From Akkermansia muciniphila (lineage in GTDB: Bacteria > Verrucomicrobiota > Verrucomicrobiia > Verrucomicrobiales > Akkermansiaceae), in contig CAMDCV010000009.1 of NCBI GenBank assembly GCA_945890645.1, forward strand, positions 1 through 64,000: a DNA stretch of 64,000 nt, written 5' to 3'. Positions 27,140-36,123 of this stretch are shown here, piece after piece; position 1 is the stretch's first letter, and the number at the start of each line of letters is the position of its first letter. The notes under the pieces are model-generated. The model did no database searches. It worked only from the letters and a program-made list of their open reading frames with translations, and was not told the DNA's origin. The position numbers were made by a program, and so were the translations under genes.

Positions 27140-29545
27140 TCACGCACGAATCAGCTCTGGCTTATCTTTGGACGCTTTGATTTTTTCAATCGCTTCGCGA
27201 ATCATGCGGACCTTGTCTTTGCTGAGGCGATTGGGGAAATTTCTTTCTCCATTGCGTTCGATGTCGTCGGCAAATTTTGCTAGCTCAGGAATGTATTTTT
27301 GTCCGTGAGCACCGTATTGCAGCAAAATCTCGATCAACTCGACGGTGCGATGTTCGCTGGCCCATTTTTGTTGATTTTGAATGTAGGCCACACACTCGAT
27401 GAGACCCTCTTCGATGCGGTGCTTGGCTAACAATTTCAAGCCATTATTGCGAACGCCAGCGGCAAACATTTCGCCACTCGGCGATTGCTCTTTGATGGCG
27501 AGAATGATGTCGGGCAGCAGTGGTTTGATTTGCTCTAAGGTGAGTTTGTCATAGACTCCGCTGATTTGCGAGCGGGCGTTGCCATCTTGGTTTTTCAGAC
27601 CTTCTTTGATGGCTTTCGCGAGCAATGTTGCATCAACCGTTTTGAGCGCTTCGCGATTGCGGAACATGTTGCCAAACACGGCAAAGGTCAGGCAGCGTTG
27701 TTCCATGCCGCGTGGGTCGGCAGCGGAAGGTCCGGCGGCGATGCGCTCCAAGAGCACCGGCAGAGAAGGAAGCGCGGCGTCACCCATTTTCGTTAGGGCA
27801 TCCGCGGCTTGCACACGCAACCACATGTCTTCATGGTTCAGAATGTTCAGCAATTTCGGCACGGCATCTTTTGCTTGGCTACCTAGATGCTGAATGGCTT
27901 GGCAGGCACCGAGGCGTTGATGGATGTTAGGAGAATCGAGCATATGAATGATCGCAGCAATGGGCTTGGGCCCCTGCTTGCGTTGAATCGCCATCGCCGC
28001 GCGCTCACGAATGATGGGTGACCAACTGCCGAGCAATTCTAACAGATGATCGACGCCGAGTTTGTTATAGGCAGTAAATTTATCCCCCTGCGACCAACCG
28101 CGTCCTTGCACGATCAAGGCCTCCGCCGCAGCGGCATCCAATGGCGGCACGACGCTCGGCACCATGCCCGTAAGCATGATTTTTTTGCCCGGCTGCGCAT
28201 AGGCTAACAAGATGGCACCTGTGTTATCCCAGCGTACACCGTAGCTATCCCATCCCGGCTCAGGCGGCCCTTGATGGCGGAAGGCTCCGTCCCAAGTGCG
28301 GGCAAGGTCGTAATACCAAGCACCGAATTCCTTCATCCATGCACCAGTGGCTTGCGGACCAGACAAGGCCACGCTGGGCATCGCCCAAAGCATGTTGGTG
28401 AAATTTCCCGTGTGCCCACAATCGCGCTCCGGACCATGCGCGGCGACACTCATTTTCGCAAAGAATTCCGCATGGTTTTTCTCGCCAAGGAAACTGAACA
28501 TCACCGCCGCCATGCCATTTTTGCCATTGTCTTCATGGCCTTCCATCCACGGTTCATGATCTCCATAAGGCACCGAGCCTTTGCCGGTGTAAAAGCGATA
28601 AAGTTTCGCACTGCGCTCGATCGCTTCTGCAACGACAGGCTCCTTGATGCCACAGCGTCTCGCCATGTCCATCGAGATGATCAACGGAAGACCCGGAGCA
28701 TTCATCATGCCGTAGCCGTCCAGACGACCATTCGGCAAGGCAAAGCCATGACCCCAGGAGCCAACGGCACTTTGCCCCTCCGCCGCTTCTACCACAAGCC
28801 GCTTAAGGCCCGGCAATACTGATGGATCGCCTGTCACCAGATGATACTCTGCGAGTAACATACAGACGTAGCTATAATACCAAGTTTGAAAGCTATCCGT
28901 TTTAAAATCCGCAGCCCATTCCGCTTCCTTGCGCACCAGCGGCAGATAGCTAGCATCGCCGCTCGCGAGCAAAGCCAAAGCATTGAGAGAACGTGTGATG
29001 GGATTTTGCGTGCGTGGATAATTGGCGTCACTCATGCGCTGGGCCAGTGCCTTGCATCCTTGTTCCAAAATGCGCTTTGATTTGGGACAATCGAATGGCG
29101 CGGTCGCACTGTAGGCACCGAGCGCAGTTAACTTGACTGACACCTCTTCACTTGCGCCAGCGCGCCAACGTTGGAGCTTGAGATTGCCGTCACCCGCTTC
29201 CGCCTTCGTGAGCGCCTTGCCAAATTCCGTGCGAGGATCATAGGCAAAGGGCATGCCCTCCACCCCAAGAATCACATCGCCCACTTCCATCACTCCATCC
29301 GCGGGCGAACGCTTTTCTACTTGTGTGATGAGAATTTGACGAGCTGTTGTCGTAGCGAAATTTTTCGTATAAATCCACCCACGCATTCCTGTCGCCCCCA
29401 GATTCCAATCGTGGGTGAAGCCTTCAGGAATCTTGTCGCCCTTGGTGAAATCCGGCACCGCAGCATTCGCAGCAGGAGACGCAGAATAGCCAAGTCCGAT
29501 GAGTGTCAACGACAAGCAGGAGCTGATGAGAAAAAATCGTTTCAT
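27140..29545 (-). CDS. Exported PDZ + alpha/alpha-toroid + HEAT-repeat protein (DUF6288-like)
   Basis: 801 residues with signal peptide MKRFFLISSCLSLTLIG. A PDZ-like region (about 65-140) contains EKRSPADGVMEVGDVILGVE. A long alpha/alpha barrel follows (about 150-470) with repeated motifs such as SWGHGFALPNGRLDGYGMMN and GHTGNFTNMLWAMPSVAL. HEAT-like repeats (about 500-780) include SPIIRERAAMAIQRKQGPKP and MWLRVQAADALTKMGDAALP. This matches large uncharacterised PVC proteins carrying DUF6288. It is presumably a periplasmic or surface scaffold or a binding protein; no catalytic residues are assigned. It converges on malQ with 27 bases between stops. Confidence 0.7.
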   Translation of the reverse strand: MKRFFLISSCLSLTLIGLGYSASPAANAAVPDFTKGDKIPEGFTHDWNLGATGMRGWIYTKNFATTTARQILITQVEKRSPADGVMEVGDVILGVEGMPFAYDPRTEFGKALTKAEAGDGNLKLQRWRAGASEEVSVKLTALGAYSATAPFDCPKSKRILEQGCKALAQRMSDANYPRTQNPITRSLNALALLASGDASYLPLVRKEAEWAADFKTDSFQTWYYSYVCMLLAEYHLVTGDPSVLPGLKRLVVEAAEGQSAVGSWGHGFALPNGRLDGYGMMNAPGLPLIISMDMARRCGIKEPVVAEAIERSAKLYRFYTGKGSVPYGDHEPWMEGHEDNGKNGMAAVMFSFLGEKNHAEFFAKMSVAAHGPERDCGHTGNFTNMLWAMPSVALSGPQATGAWMKEFGAWYYDLARTWDGAFRHQGPPEPGWDSYGVRWDNTGAILLAYAQPGKKIMLTGMVPSVVPPLDAAAAEALIVQGRGWSQGDKFTAYNKLGVDHLLELLGSWSPIIRERAAMAIQRKQGPKPIAAIIHMLDSPNIHQRLGACQAIQHLGSQAKDAVPKLLNILNHEDMWLRVQAADALTKMGDAALPSLPVLLERIAAGPSAADPRGMEQRCLTFAVFGNMFRNREALKTVDATLLAKAIKEGLKNQDGNARSQISGVYDKLTLEQIKPLLPDIILAIKEQSPSGEMFAAGVRNNGLKLLAKHRIEEGLIECVAYIQNQQKWASEHRTVELIEILLQYGAHGQKYIPELAKFADDIERNGERNFPNRLSKDKVRMIREAIEKIKASKDKPELIRA

Positions 29546-29669
29546 AAAAATTCAAGTGATTGAGCCACTGCATGACTCATGAAGGCACAGAGAGCTATCA
29601 CATAACGCACCATGAGACGAACATTTTTCGCCAAAGCCTACTTCGACGGGAAAATTCTCATTTTTGCGA

Positions 29670-29699
29670 TTGCAGAAGGTCATTTCCCTCCCCTATCTT
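29670..29699 (+). promoter_or_regulatory. Candidate promoter of tRNA-Thr
   Basis: TTGCAG (29670-29675) and TATCTT (29694-29699) are separated by 18 bases. They would place the transcript start about a dozen bases before the tRNA. Both hexamers have partial consensus matches only. Confidence 0.4.
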
Positions 29700-29718
29700 A
29701 CTCACGCGTCTGCACGAT

Positions 29719-29793
29719 GCCGCTGTAGCTCAGGGGTAGAGCAATTCATTCGTAATGAATAGGTCGTCGGTTCAATTCCGACCAGCGGCTCCA
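29719..29793 (+). tRNA. tRNA-Thr (anticodon CGT)
   Basis: A full cloverleaf is visible. The acceptor is GCCGCTG with CAGCGGC, the D-arm GCTC...GAGC, and the anticodon stem ATTCA/TGAAT around loop TTCGTAA, so the anticodon is CGT reading ACG. The T-arm is GTCGG-TTCAATT-CCGAC. The discriminator base is T and CCA (29791-29793) is encoded. It lies 18 bases before rnhB. Confidence 0.97.
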
Positions 29794-29811
29794 TCATCGT
29801 CACGATTTCCC

Positions 29812-30444
29812 ATGCCTGATCTCAGCTACGAAAACGAGGCACGTTCGCTCGGGCACACGATCATCTGCGGCATCGATGAGGCGGGGCGGGGACCTCTTGC
29901 TGGCCCGGTTTCAGTGGCTGCGGTGATTCTTCCTGTGGATTTTTCCCTCCCCGGTCTTGATGACTCGAAAAAAATTACTGCGAAAAAACGCGAGTATTTA
30001 TTCGAGCAACTCACCACCGACCCCCAAGTGCAATGGGCGCATTGCGAGGCCGATGCCCCCACCATCGATGCCATCAATATTCTCCGCGCGACCCACCACT
30101 GCATGGCCGCCGCCGCTCATGCCTTACAAAAAAAATATCAACTGTCCATCGACTACTGCTTGATCGATGGTTTACCGGTAAAAAATTTCCCAATCCCCCA
30201 TCAAGGCATCGTCAAGGGCGATGGAAAATCGCTCTCCATCGCCGCCGCCAGTATCATCGCGAAAGTCAGCCGCGACCGCCGCATGGCGGAGTACGCCCGC
30301 GAATTTCCACAATATGGCTTTGATCAGCACTGTGGATATGGTACCAAGCAACATCTCCATGCACTCCATCTTCACGGGCCTTGTCGCATCCACCGTCGCT
30401 CGTTTCAGCCGATTGCTCAACTCACCCTGCCATTTGATTCATAA
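29812..30444 (+). CDS. rnhB: Ribonuclease HII
   Basis: 210 residues. The family signature is present: GIDEAGRGPLAGPV near residue 20 with the D-E catalytic pair, DDSKKITAKKRE, KGDGKSLSIAAASIIAKVSR and the YGFDQHCGYGTKQHLHAL block. RNase HII cleaves RNA in RNA/DNA hybrids and removes single ribonucleotides from DNA. The ATG at 29812 is the natural start after the tRNA; an upstream extension would run through the tRNA. The next gene, a YraN-like nuclease, overlaps its 3' end; rnhB-yraN adjacency is seen in many bacteria. Confidence 0.95.
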   Translation: MPDLSYENEARSLGHTIICGIDEAGRGPLAGPVSVAAVILPVDFSLPGLDDSKKITAKKREYLFEQLTTDPQVQWAHCEADAPTIDAINILRATHHCMAAAAHALQKKYQLSIDYCLIDGLPVKNFPIPHQGIVKGDGKSLSIAAASIIAKVSRDRRMAEYAREFPQYGFDQHCGYGTKQHLHALHLHGPCRIHRRSFQPIAQLTLPFDS

Positions 30445-30814
30445 AGACGGCAGCGCGTGGACGCCGCAAGAAGTCGGCGAGTTCGGCGAGCGCGTAGCCT
30501 GCCACTGGCTTCGCAGCCAAGGGGAAAAAGTTCTCTATCGAAATTACCGCGCACCCCACGGCGGCGAGGTCGATATCGTCGCCCGGCGCGGCAAGTTATT
30601 ACTATTTATCGAGGTAAAAACGCGACGTTCCGGCGGGGTCGGTCGTCCACTCGATGCCGTTGATCGCAGCAAGCAGGAACTCATCGAACGCGGCGCAAAC
30701 TCATGGCTGAAATTGCTCAACACCCGCCGTATCCCTTGGCGATTCGATGTCATCGAGGTGATCCTCGAGGAAGGCAAACCACCCCATCTCAATCGCGTGG
30801 CAAACGCGTTCTAA
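30359..30814 (+). CDS. YraN/UPF0102 family endonuclease-like protein
   Basis: 151 residues from the ATG. The family core is GEFGERVACHWLRSQGEKVL, then YRNYRAPHGGEVDIVARRG and LLLFIEVKTRRSGGVG, which gives the E-x-D...E-x-K nuclease-like residues. The ATG at 30359 overlaps rnhB by 86 bases and adds a ~25-residue head that most family members lack. A TTG at 30434 (overlap of 11 bases) would give a normal-length protein and may be the true start. The role in DNA repair or recombination is inferred from fold and from the rnhB linkage. Confidence 0.88.
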   Translation: MHSIFTGLVASTVARFSRLLNSPCHLIHKDGSAWTPQEVGEFGERVACHWLRSQGEKVLYRNYRAPHGGEVDIVARRGKLLLFIEVKTRRSGGVGRPLDAVDRSKQELIERGANSWLKLLNTRRIPWRFDVIEVILEEGKPPHLNRVANAF

Positions 30815-30915
30815 AAGACTGACAGAGATTTTTTTGACGCGGGCTTGCCAAGTCGCCACTCACCTTGCACAATTTTGCCGATACTTCACAATTATCAAAA
30901 AAGAACCACACGATC

Positions 30916-32304
30916 ATGCCCGAAATTTCCGATAAAGAACTGCCGCAAAACGTGAAAGCATACTGGCTCAAGGCACTGAGCGCAGTAGAAGTCAAAAATC
31001 ACGCCTACGCGGTGAGTTTATTGCAGGCAATACTCAAAGACAATCCAGGTTTCCTCGCTGGGCGCGAAATGCTGCGCAAATGCGAAGGCATTCTCACAGG
31101 CGGTCCTAAGAAAAAACAAAAAATCTTTGGTATGGATTCTGGCGGTCCTGGCATGAAATTGCAGAGCACCGCGAAAAAAGAACCCATCGCCGCCGTGCCG
31201 CTGATTGAAAAAGAGCTCGAGAAAGATCCATACAGCGACAGCCTCAACGACCTTCTTCACGACTGCCTCGTCAAAATGGAACTTTTCGATAGCGCCGCTT
31301 TCGCCCTCGAAACCGTGCGCAGAAGCCACCCGGATAATACCAAGAATATGCACAAGCTCGCTCTCTTTTATCTAGAGCGCGGTAAACCCGACAAAGCCGG
31401 TGAAGTGTATAACGACATTCTCAAAGTTGAACCGACGGATGCGAAAGCGATCAAAGGATCAAAAGACTGTGCCGCACAACACTCAATGCAGCGCCAAAAC
31501 TGGAGCGAAAACACCAGCGTGCGCGACCTCATGCGAGACCAGAGTGAACTACAAGAACTCGAAGCCGCGAACCGGGCGGGCATGACCATGGATCAGATGC
31601 TCGAAAAACGCGATCGCCTCATCGGTCGCTACAACGAGGATCCCAACCACCTTGGAAACGCTAAGGAACTTGCCAACGTATTTGAACAACTAGAAGACTG
31701 GGAAAACGCCGCCACTTTTTACGACTGGGCATTTAGTCTCAGCAATGGCGACGCCGCCCTCAAAGCCAAAGGCCGTCAGATGTCGGACAAATTCATCGCC
31801 CAGCAAATCAAAAGTTTGCAAGCAGGAGTCGATGCCGACCCTAACAACGAAGAACTTCGCAGCCAACTCAATGAAGTTGTCAAAAGCCGTGCGATGGAGA
31901 TGGTGGCCAATGCGAAACAACGCGTCGATGAGAACCCCACCGACCCTCAATTACGCTTTGAACTTGGCGTCGCGCTCTACAATGCGGGCGATCACAGTGC
32001 CGCCATTCCGCACCTTCAACAAGCCAAGAGCAATCCGCACATCCGCACCAAAGTGCTGCTACTATTAGGCCGTACGTTCAAAGCGAAATCAATGTATGAC
32101 CTTGCTCTCAAGCAGCTTGGCGATGCTCTCGCCGATTTGCACGGGATGGACAACATTAAGAAAGAAGTGCTTTATGAAAAAGGCCTCATTCACGAAGAAA
32201 TGGGAGATAAAGCCGCAGCGCTTGATTGCTTCAAACAAATCTACGAGGTTGATTACGGCTACCGCGACGTCGCACAGCGAGTGGAATCTTCCTACGGCGA
32301 TTGA
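30916..32304 (+). CDS. TPR-repeat protein
   Basis: 462 residues, no signal peptide or membrane segment. TPR-like helices occur at both ends: AYAVSLLQAILKDNPGFLAG, LALFYLERGKPDKAGEVYND, FELGVALYNAGDHSAAIPHL and ALDCFKQIYEVDYGYRD. A charged middle contains a glycine-rich stretch (FGMDSGGPGMK). The ATG at 30916 is used because the upstream 17 residues lack TPR character. It is a cytoplasmic scaffold of unknown partners. The family is widespread in Verrucomicrobiota; no function is claimed. Confidence 0.8.
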   Translation: MPEISDKELPQNVKAYWLKALSAVEVKNHAYAVSLLQAILKDNPGFLAGREMLRKCEGILTGGPKKKQKIFGMDSGGPGMKLQSTAKKEPIAAVPLIEKELEKDPYSDSLNDLLHDCLVKMELFDSAAFALETVRRSHPDNTKNMHKLALFYLERGKPDKAGEVYNDILKVEPTDAKAIKGSKDCAAQHSMQRQNWSENTSVRDLMRDQSELQELEAANRAGMTMDQMLEKRDRLIGRYNEDPNHLGNAKELANVFEQLEDWENAATFYDWAFSLSNGDAALKAKGRQMSDKFIAQQIKSLQAGVDADPNNEELRSQLNEVVKSRAMEMVANAKQRVDENPTDPQLRFELGVALYNAGDHSAAIPHLQQAKSNPHIRTKVLLLLGRTFKAKSMYDLALKQLGDALADLHGMDNIKKEVLYEKGLIHEEMGDKAAALDCFKQIYEVDYGYRDVAQRVESSYGD

Positions 32305-32417
32305 GCAGGACTCGTCCCAAAGATACGATCACACTAACGCAACCCTTGTTGTTTTGTGGCGAATTTTTTATTCACTTGTCATTGCAAGGACCTCTAATGT
32401 TTGCTAATTTCTCGTTC

Positions 32418-32729
32418 ATGACAAACGAGCCTGACACCCGTGACTGGACAGACAATACCGCCTTGGCTTCCCCCGCGTTAATTGGAGCAGCGGCTGGATT
32501 ATTATTAGGTGAACTTATGCATCGCGGTGCGCGACGCGGAATTGCTTTCGGCTTACTAGCACTCGGCGTGGCAGCACTCGCGCCCTTTACCGTTAGTGAA
32601 ATCAGACAGCGCATCAACTCGCCTAACACCAATCGCGGATCCCGCCGTCGCCTGCGCTCCATCCGCGAAGCGGGTGTTTACGGCTTCGATGACGTTGATG
32701 ACGAGCTACGGGAACAAGGCTTGCTGTGA
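32418..32729 (+). CDS. Small membrane-associated protein, unrecognised
   Basis: 103 residues from the ATG at 32418 (an ATG at 32397 adds MFANFSF). A glycine-zipper-like hydrophobic region (SPALIGAAAGLLLGELMHRG) is followed by a second hydrophobic segment (GIAFGLLALGVAALAPFTV). The tail is basic, then acidic. It could be a membrane-anchored stress or envelope protein. There is no recognised family. Its stop is followed by a GATC-rich palindrome at 32740. Confidence 0.55.
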   Translation: MTNEPDTRDWTDNTALASPALIGAAAGLLLGELMHRGARRGIAFGLLALGVAALAPFTVSEIRQRINSPNTNRGSRRRLRSIREAGVYGFDDVDDELREQGLL

Positions 32730-32739
32730 CGCAAACTTA

Positions 32740-32781
32740 GGATCTGTCAGGTCGGACCGATCCGTCAGATCCGCTTGATCC
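32740..32781. repeat. GATC-rich palindromic intergenic element
   Basis: Ten bases after a stop codon, a 42-base block contains GGATCTGTCAGGTCGGACCG and GATCCGTCAGATCC, which fold back on each other. GGACCGATC is shared with the element at 16218. Such elements resemble REP-type repeats; only a genome-wide search can show the copy number. Confidence 0.5.
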
Positions 32782-32928
32782 TTAAAAATCAGTGCTTTCA
32801 GCGTTATCAGTGTTTCCGTGATTCAAATTTCGTTTCGCGGAATCATTGACTCTCCCTGATTTCGCACAAATCGCCGCTTGCCACACGCACCGATTCCTTT
32901 ATCATCCGCCGCTTTCCGAAATACGCTT

Positions 32929-34902
32929 ATGAATACCACAGTTCTCTCTGCCGCCGCCAATCAAGCCCGTGGACTCGCTATGGATGCGATTCACGCCTGT
33001 TCCTCCGGCCACCTCGGCCTGCCCCTCGGCTGCGCGGAAATTGGTGCCGTCCTTTTCGGCGAAACCATGCGCTTCTCGCCCACCACGCCGCGTTGGCTGA
33101 ATCGCGACCGGTTTATTCTCTCCGCCGGTCATGGTTCGATGTTCCTCTATTCCTGGCTGCACATGTCGGGCTACGCTGTTTCTCTAGAGGAAGTGAAAAA
33201 TTTCCGCCAACTTCACTCCATCACCCCAGGCCACCCCGAGTTCCATGAAACCCCCGGTGTAGAAGCAACCACCGGCCCGCTTGGACAAGGCATCGCCAAT
33301 GCTGTCGGTTTCGCCCTCTCCGGAAAACGCGCTGCCGCCCGCTTCAACACCTCTGCGCATACCATTTTCGATCACCACGTTTTCGCCCTCTTCGGCGATG
33401 GCTGCCTCCAGGAAGGTGTGGCGAAAGAAGCCATCGCTTTCGCCGGTCATAGCGGCCTCGACAACCTCGTTCTGATTTACGACTCCAATGACGTCACTCT
33501 CGATGCCATGGCTGATGTTACCCAAGGCGAAGATGCCGAAGCGTATTTCCACTCGCAACAATGGGACGCCGTCACCATCGATGGACATGACTTTGCTGCT
33601 ATCGCCAAAGCACTAGACTATGCCAAGTCAAACAACAACGGTCGCCCGAAAGTGATCATCGCCAAGACTCTTATCGGCAAAGGCATCCCTGAAGTGGCCG
33701 GCACTGCGAAAGCCCACGGCGAAGGAGGCGCGAAATTCATCGATGATGCTCGCAAAAACCTCGGCCTGCCCGCAGAACATTTCTACGTGTCCGACGAAGT
33801 GCGCGCGTTTTTCGCCGAGCGTGCCGCGCAAAGCAATACCGAGCTCGCCGCATGGCAAGCCACTTACGATGCATGGTCCACCGCGAATCCAGAACTCGCG
33901 CAAGAACTCACCGAAAGCATCGCCTCCGCTGTGCCTACGGACCTCAGCGCGCAAATCCCGACCTTCGCCGCCGACTACAAAGACGCTACTCGCAGCGCTG
34001 GTGCTAACGTCATCAACGCCGTTGCCAAAGCCATGCCGAACTTCATCACCGGCAGTGCCGACCTATTCGGCTCGACGAAAAACTACATCAAGGACGGCGG
34101 CGACTATTCCGCCACGAATCCGTTAGGCCGGAACATTTGGTTCGGCATTCGCGAGCATGCGATGGGTGCGATCAGCAACGGCATCGCCTACGATGGATTG
34201 TTCCGTCCTTCCTGCGCGACTTTCCTCGTCTTCGCCGATTACCTGCGTCCCTCGATCCGCCTCGCCGCTCTTGCGAAACTTCCCGTCACTTACATTTTCA
34301 CGCACGATTCCGTCGGCGTCGGTGAAGATGGTCCTACCCACCAACCTGTGGAAACCGTCAGCGGTCTGCGCGTTATCCCCGGACTCGATGTCATCCGCCC
34401 CGGCGATGCCGAAGAAACCGCAGGTGCCTTTATGGCCGCCATGCATCGCACCGATGGCCCTAGCGCTTTGATCCTCACCCGACAAGCGATTCCCTTAATG
34501 AATCATCTCAGCGTGGACGAGCGCCGCGAGGGCGTCGTGCGCGGTGCCTACATCGCCAAAAAAGAAACTGCCGCTCTGGAAACGATCCTGCTCGCCAGCG
34601 GTTCGGAATTGCAACACTGCATGGAGGCCGCCGCCGAACTCGGTGCCGGAGTTCGCGTTGTTTCCGTCCCTTGCTTCGAACGCTTCGATCGCCAAAGCCC
34701 CGCTTACATCGAAAGTGTATTGCCCTCCACCTGCACCAAACGCATCGCCATCGAAGCAGGCGTCGGCGGCTTGTGGTGGAAATACGTCGGCCTGCAAGGC
34801 AAAGTCATTGCCATCGATCGTTTCGGTATCTCCGCCCCAGGGAATACTGTCATGAAAGAACTCGGCATGACCAAAGACTCGGTCATCGCGGCTGCACAAT
34901 AA
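32929..34902 (+). CDS. tkt: Transketolase
   Basis: 657 residues. The N-terminal thiamine diphosphate domain has [35 protein letters not shown], and the GDG...N motif as [15 protein letters not shown] with DSNDVTLD. The pyrimidine domain has [19 protein letters not shown] and [18 protein letters not shown]. These are the standard blocks for transfer of two-carbon units in the pentose phosphate pathway. The ATG at 32929 is chosen over an upstream in-frame ATG at 32878 because [20 protein letters not shown] matches family starts. It is a single-gene unit bounded by intergenic repeats on both sides. Confidence 0.96.
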   Translation: MNTTVLSAAANQARGLAMDAIHACSSGHLGLPLGCAEIGAVLFGETMRFSPTTPRWLNRDRFILSAGHGSMFLYSWLHMSGYAVSLEEVKNFRQLHSITPGHPEFHETPGVEATTGPLGQGIANAVGFALSGKRAAARFNTSAHTIFDHHVFALFGDGCLQEGVAKEAIAFAGHSGLDNLVLIYDSNDVTLDAMADVTQGEDAEAYFHSQQWDAVTIDGHDFAAIAKALDYAKSNNNGRPKVIIAKTLIGKGIPEVAGTAKAHGEGGAKFIDDARKNLGLPAEHFYVSDEVRAFFAERAAQSNTELAAWQATYDAWSTANPELAQELTESIASAVPTDLSAQIPTFAADYKDATRSAGANVINAVAKAMPNFITGSADLFGSTKNYIKDGGDYSATNPLGRNIWFGIREHAMGAISNGIAYDGLFRPSCATFLVFADYLRPSIRLAALAKLPVTYIFTHDSVGVGEDGPTHQPVETVSGLRVIPGLDVIRPGDAEETAGAFMAAMHRTDGPSALILTRQAIPLMNHLSVDERREGVVRGAYIAKKETAALETILLASGSELQHCMEAAAELGAGVRVVSVPCFERFDRQSPAYIESVLPSTCTKRIAIEAGVGGLWWKYVGLQGKVIAIDRFGISAPGNTVMKELGMTKDSVIAAAQ

Positions 34903-34903
34903 A

Positions 34904-34970
34904 GTGGCGGACGCGTCTCGCGTCCCAGCCCTCAAACCAACTCCTTGGCGGCTTTTCCAAGCGCCGAGCC
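34904..34970 (+). repeat. Post-stop repeat pair, modules A and B
   Basis: Two bases after the transketolase TAA is module A (GTGGCGGACGCGTCTCGCGT, ending CCCAGCC; stem GGACGCG/CGCGTCC). Fourteen bases later comes module B (GGCGGCTTTTCCAAGCGCC, 34947-34965, ending GAGCC). Modules A and B match the repeats at 13580/15299 and 12679; the stem of module A has compensating changes (GGAGGCG versus GGACGCG), which supports a selected hairpin. Confidence 0.75.
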
Positions 34971-35018
34971 CAACATTTTCAGAGGCAAAAGGATTGTCCG
35001 ATCCAATCTGCATCATTG

Positions 35019-35315
35019 TTATACCTCTGACCCAATCTTAGGCTTCATAAAGTAAATCACCCCAGTCAAAATCAAGTTCACCACAGGTATCACAAGCAGC
35101 CAACCCAAAGCCCTACTACGTCCCAGAAATTTCAGGCGAGCCACCGAAACCATAATTTCCAGAACAACGCATACCAACGCAATGACCAATAACCCAAGTC
35201 CCGTTGGGTTTCCACTGTCCACCAATTGATTGCCATTTATCATCGATAAAGCATGCAAGCCAAATAGAGATAGCATGACTCCGAGAAAAGCGTTTTTGTT
35301 TTTGTAGAAATTCAT
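35019..35315 (-). CDS. Small DUF805-like membrane protein
   Basis: 98 residues with three hydrophobic stretches: FLGVMLSLFGLHALSMI, GLGLLVIALVCVVLEIMVS and LGWLLVIPVVNLILTGVIYF. The pattern ...RLKFLGRSRALGWLLVIPVVN resembles the C-terminal part of DUF805 inner-membrane proteins. Full-length family members often have an extra N-terminal segment, so this may be a short form. No operon partner is evident. Confidence 0.6.
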   Translation of the reverse strand: MNFYKNKNAFLGVMLSLFGLHALSMINGNQLVDSGNPTGLGLLVIALVCVVLEIMVSVARLKFLGRSRALGWLLVIPVVNLILTGVIYFMKPKIGSEV

Positions 35316-35624
35316 GCTGACAAAATGTATAGGTGATTCACTAGCGCCAGTCGATAATTGCTTGAACTTTCAGTCTGCCTCTCGCGTGATACTTAAAAAC
35401 CACGTGCCGTTACGCCCATTAGCCATTGACGCAAACAGAAAATCAGTTATCTCAGTAGGTTTGCCTTATTTTTTGTAAGTAATTTGTTCTGCATTTCCCA
35501 TGTGCTCCGGTTGATGCTAAATACGCAGCGATTCCCCATGCTCATCCATGCCGATGTAACGGCACTCCCTGTTTTTTCTGTCTTGCTCGTGAGTCGGAAC
35601 TGTGATTGAATCACCTTTTCCCAC
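35316..35624. other. Intergenic region before purE, no gene seen
   Basis: 309 bases between the leftward DUF805-like gene and purE. The reverse strand stays open through 35447-35755, but most of it is the antisense of purE and its sequence resembles no family, so I do not call it. The purE promoter should lie here; no strong -10/-35 pair or purine riboswitch core could be identified by eye. Confidence 0.4.
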
Positions 35625-36122
35625 ATGAGCGCATCACCTGTCATCGGTATCATCATGGGCAGCACTTCGGACTGGCCCACCTTGGAACATGCGGCCCGCA
35701 CGCTAGAAGATTTCGGCGTCGCATGGGAGGCGCAGGTCGTTAGCGCACATCGCACGCCGCAAAAACTCTACGACTTCGCCCACACCGCTCTGGACCGTGG
35801 ACTGAAAGTGATCATCGCCGGAGCTGGTGGAGCCGCCCATTTGCCGGGCATGTGCGCTGCGATGACACCCTTGCCGGTTTTAGGCGTGCCCGTAGAATCG
35901 AAGACGCTTAAGGGCATCGATTCACTCCTTTCCATCGTGCAAATGCCCGCCGGTGTCCCCACCGCCACCTTCGCCATTGGCAAAGCGGGCGCGATCAATG
36001 CCGCGCTCTTCGCCATCGCGCAGCTCGCCACCACGGATGCCGCACTCGCGGAAAAACTCGCCGCGTTCCGCAGCAAACAAACCCAATCGGTGCTCGACGC
36101 CTCTCTTCCTCCTCTGGCCTAA
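35625..36122 (+). CDS. purE: N5-carboxyaminoimidazole ribonucleotide mutase
   Basis: 165 residues. Hallmarks are [55 protein letters not shown] and [20 protein letters not shown]. The SAHRTP and AGGAAHLPG blocks are the class I PurE active site converting N5-CAIR to CAIR in purine synthesis. It is directly followed by purK, one base after its stop, so the two are translationally linked. Confidence 0.96.
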   Translation: MSASPVIGIIMGSTSDWPTLEHAARTLEDFGVAWEAQVVSAHRTPQKLYDFAHTALDRGLKVIIAGAGGAAHLPGMCAAMTPLPVLGVPVESKTLKGIDSLLSIVQMPAGVPTATFAIGKAGAINAALFAIAQLATTDAALAEKLAAFRSKQTQSVLDASLPPLA

Positions 36123-36123
36123 C

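Noticed and set aside
35447-35755. Reverse frame upstream of and across purE
   Set aside because: Mostly antisense to purE; no family resemblance or start signal.
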